64,000 nucleotides of DNA from Gymnothorax reevesii (taxonomy: Eukaryota; Chordata; Actinopteri; Anguilliformes; Muraenidae), in assembly GCA_029721435.1 (NCBI GenBank), contig CM056584.1, forward strand, positions 7,274,395-7,338,394. Direction: 5' to 3'. Of the stretch, positions 62,601-64,000 are shown piece after piece (within the stretch, counting starts at the first letter, position 1; every line of letters begins with the position of its first letter). The notes beneath the pieces were generated by a model. It did not search any database, was not told the DNA's origin, and saw only the letters and a program-made list of their open reading frames with translations. The translations under genes and the position numbers were made by a program.

Positions 62601-63208
62601 ACCATACGTGTCCTCTATGATGTTAATAGGAGATCAGATGGCATTTCAGCTTAACCCTGATTGTGTACAATGGAAATTTAGCGACGTTAATGTTTGAATG
62701 CTAATGCTAACATGCTAATGCTAGCGATCTAATGTGAGTGCTAATATCTGGTCATTTTCATACTACACGTGTCCTTTATGATGTTAATAGGAGATCAGAT
62801 GGCATTTCAGCTTAACCCTTCTTGTATAATAAAAAAATTGAGTAATGTTAATGTTTAAATGCTAATGCTAACATGCTAATGCTAGCGATCTAATGTGAGT
62901 TCTAATATCTGGTCATTTTCATACTATACGTGTCCTCTATAATGTTAATAGGAGATCAGATGGCATTTCAGCTTAACCCTTCTTGTGTAAAATGGGAATT
63001 GAGTGACATTAATGTTTTAATACTCATGCTAACATGCTACTGCTAGTGATCTAATGTGAGTGCTAATATCTGGTCATTTTCATACTGTACGTGTCCTCTA
63101 TGATGGGAGTATTGGATCAGATGGCATTTCAGCTTAACCCTGCTTGTGTAAAATAAAAATTGAGTGACGTTAATGTTTGAATGCTAATGCTAACATGCTA
63201 ATGCTAGC
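59645..63208 (+). repeat. HOR unit 29: copy of unit 10
   Basis: 3564 bp, offset 40683, same 22-monomer composite including the 155-bp monomer (61927) and GCATTCCAGCTTAATCC (near 62319). Differences seen: CTAATGC for CTATTGC (near 60919), AATTGAGTG for AATTGCGTG (near 61551), GGTCATT for GGTCCTT (near 61950), and GCTACTGC for GCTAATGC (near 63037). Confidence 0.93.
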
Positions 63209-64000
63209 GATCTAATGTGAGTGCTAATATCTGCTCATTTTCATACTGTAAGTGTCCTCTATGATGTTAGTATGAGATCAGATGGCATTTCTCCTTCACC
63301 CTTCTTGTATTATAAGCAAATTGAGTAATGTTAATGTTTCAATGCTAATGCTAACATGCTAATGCTAGCAATCTAATGTGAGTGCTAATACCTGGTCATT
63401 TTCATACTGTACATGTCTTCTATGATGGGAGTATGGGATCAGATGGCATTTCAGCTTAACCTTGCTTGTGTAAAATGGAAATTGAGTGACGTTAATGTTC
63501 GAATGCTAATGCTAACATGCTAATGCTAGTGATCTAATGTGAGTGCTAATACCTGGTCATTTTCATACTGTACATGTCCTCGATGATGGGAGTATGAGAT
63601 CAGATGGCTTTTCAGCTTAACCCTGCTTGTGTAAAATGGAAATTGAGTGACGTTAATGTTTGAATGCTAATGCTAACATGCTAATGCTAGCGATCTAATG
63701 TGGGTTCTAATATCTGGTCATTTTCATACCATACGTGTCCTCTATGATGATAATAGGAGATCAGATGGCATTTCAGCTTAACCCTGCTTGTGTAAAATGG
63801 AAATTGAGTGAAGTTAATGTTGGAATGCTAATGCTAACATGCTAATGCTAGCGATCTAATGTGAGTGCTAATATCTGGTCATTTTCATACTACACGTGTC
63901 CTCTATGATGCTAATAGGAGTTCAGATGGCATTTCAGCTTAACCCTTCTTGTTTAAAATGGAAATTGAGTGATGTTAATGTTTAAATGCTAATGCTAACA
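63209..64000 (+). repeat. HOR unit 30: start of a copy of unit 11, cut by window end
   Basis: B 63209 (161 bp), C 63370, D 63531, E-led hybrid 63692 and the first 148 bp of F 63853 are present. It follows unit 11 with offset 40683, except for the 3' half of the E monomer, which reads GTAAAATGG and GAAGTTAATGTTGG, as in A at 28994. Confidence 0.92.

Larger units (their letters stand above)
1..64000 (+). repeat. 161-bp monomer satellite array filling the whole window
   Basis: Head-to-tail copies of an AT-rich monomer fill the window from end to end with no unique sequence. I set the monomer start at GATC after the boundary GCTAGC. The spacing between boundaries is 161 bp in most copies and 147, 155, 158, 160, 172 or 175 bp in others. 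Walking the boundaries gives about 395 monomers, all in the same orientation (plus strand is an arbitrary choice). Conserved blocks in nearly every copy are GGTCATTTTCATACT (bases 25-39), GTCCTCTATGATG (46-58), GATCAGATGGC (68-78) and the ATGCTAATGCTAAC tail. The consensus has about 39% GC. Stops occur in all six frames of each monomer, so there is no coding potential. Length and organisation resemble centromeric or pericentromeric satellites of eukaryotes; that location is inferred. I recognise no named satellite family. Confidence 0.98.
51933..64000 (+). repeat. Long segmental duplication, copy 2 (partner 11089-23317)
   Basis: Scattered single-base differences only, plus loss of one D monomer between 54293 and 54454 and replacement of the 3' part of one E monomer at about 63793-63830. 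The left edge lies in K 51864, within AATAAGAGATCAGATGGC, the same sequence where copy 1 begins in the 11020 hybrid. Confidence 0.92.

Noticed and set aside
1..64000. Possible protein-coding ORFs, including repeat proteins
   Set aside because: 161 is not a multiple of 3, and the consensus monomer has stops in all three forward frames within about 57 bases and in all three reverse frames within about 39 bases. Any open stretch is about monomer-sized and not conserved.
1..64000. CRISPR array
   Set aside because: Repeats and supposed spacers are the same sequence family; the whole 161 bp is repeated, there are no unique spacers, and no cas genes are present.
1..64000. Human-type alpha satellite
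   Set aside because: Monomer length is 161 rather than 171 bp, and I see no alpha-satellite consensus or CENP-B box. Similarity is in organisation only.
1..64000. Firm species assignment (teleost fish)
   Set aside because: The GCTAA/ATGCTAAT texture only vaguely recalls fish repeats; without a database search this is a guess, so it is mentioned in the summary only as weak.

Overview
The whole 64 kb is one uninterrupted satellite DNA array. I find no gene, RNA gene, transposon, CRISPR or unique-sequence island in it. The repeat is an AT-rich monomer (about 39% GC counted on the consensus) with a basic length of 161 bp. All copies are head-to-tail in the same orientation. Walking from one boundary (GCTAGC then GATC) to the next gives about 395 monomers, including a partial one at each end. 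Every reading frame on both strands meets a stop early in each consensus monomer (by about base 57 forward, 39 reverse), so nothing here codes for protein. A long array of nucleosome-sized monomers with higher-order structure is what large centromeric or pericentromeric (or other heterochromatic) blocks of eukaryotic chromosomes look like. The species cannot be read from the sequence. A vertebrate, perhaps a teleost fish, is only a weak guess from the GCTAA/ATGCTAAT-rich texture.

Each monomer has a roughly 133 bp body and a tail made of a 14 bp subrepeat (ATGCTAATGCTAAC and close variants). One, two or three tail copies give monomers of 147, 161 or 175 bp. At least 13 monomer classes can be told apart by shared diagnostic changes. 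I call them A, B, B', C, D, E, F, G, H, I, J, K and L. They recur in a fixed order, B-C-D-E-F-G-H-A-I-B'-J-K-L, a higher-order repeat (HOR). The complete 13-mer is seen at 22526-24632 (2107 bp). Most other units are deleted, expanded or shuffled versions of it, from 819 to 5026 bp between successive B monomers.

Layout: 1-11341 holds HOR units 1-5, with a near-identical repeat of the first 2370 bp at 8744-11113 and an irregular 5 kb unit between. 11342-23330 (units 6-10 and the start of 11) is repeated at 52186-64000 (units 25-30), about 40.7-40.8 kb away, with very few differences. 46831-50800 is an edited copy of 478-6540. The middle, about 24.6-46.7 kb, is more rearranged and carries more private changes. 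It includes a pair of 2428 bp units 3905 bp apart (29960 and 33865), local duplications of 322 and 483 bp, a repeated K-A-B' trio spaced 816 bp apart, and a repeated block 7136 bp apart.

Read together, the pieces show satellite evolution by unequal exchange in register. There are whole-monomer losses, in-register hybrid monomers, contracted HORs, local duplications, and at least one duplication more than 11 kb long. The three CpG sites of the monomer are the main diagnostic positions and change almost only to TpG or CpA, as expected if the array is or was methylated. Class names are mine; all positions come from reading the sequence by eye, without alignment software.
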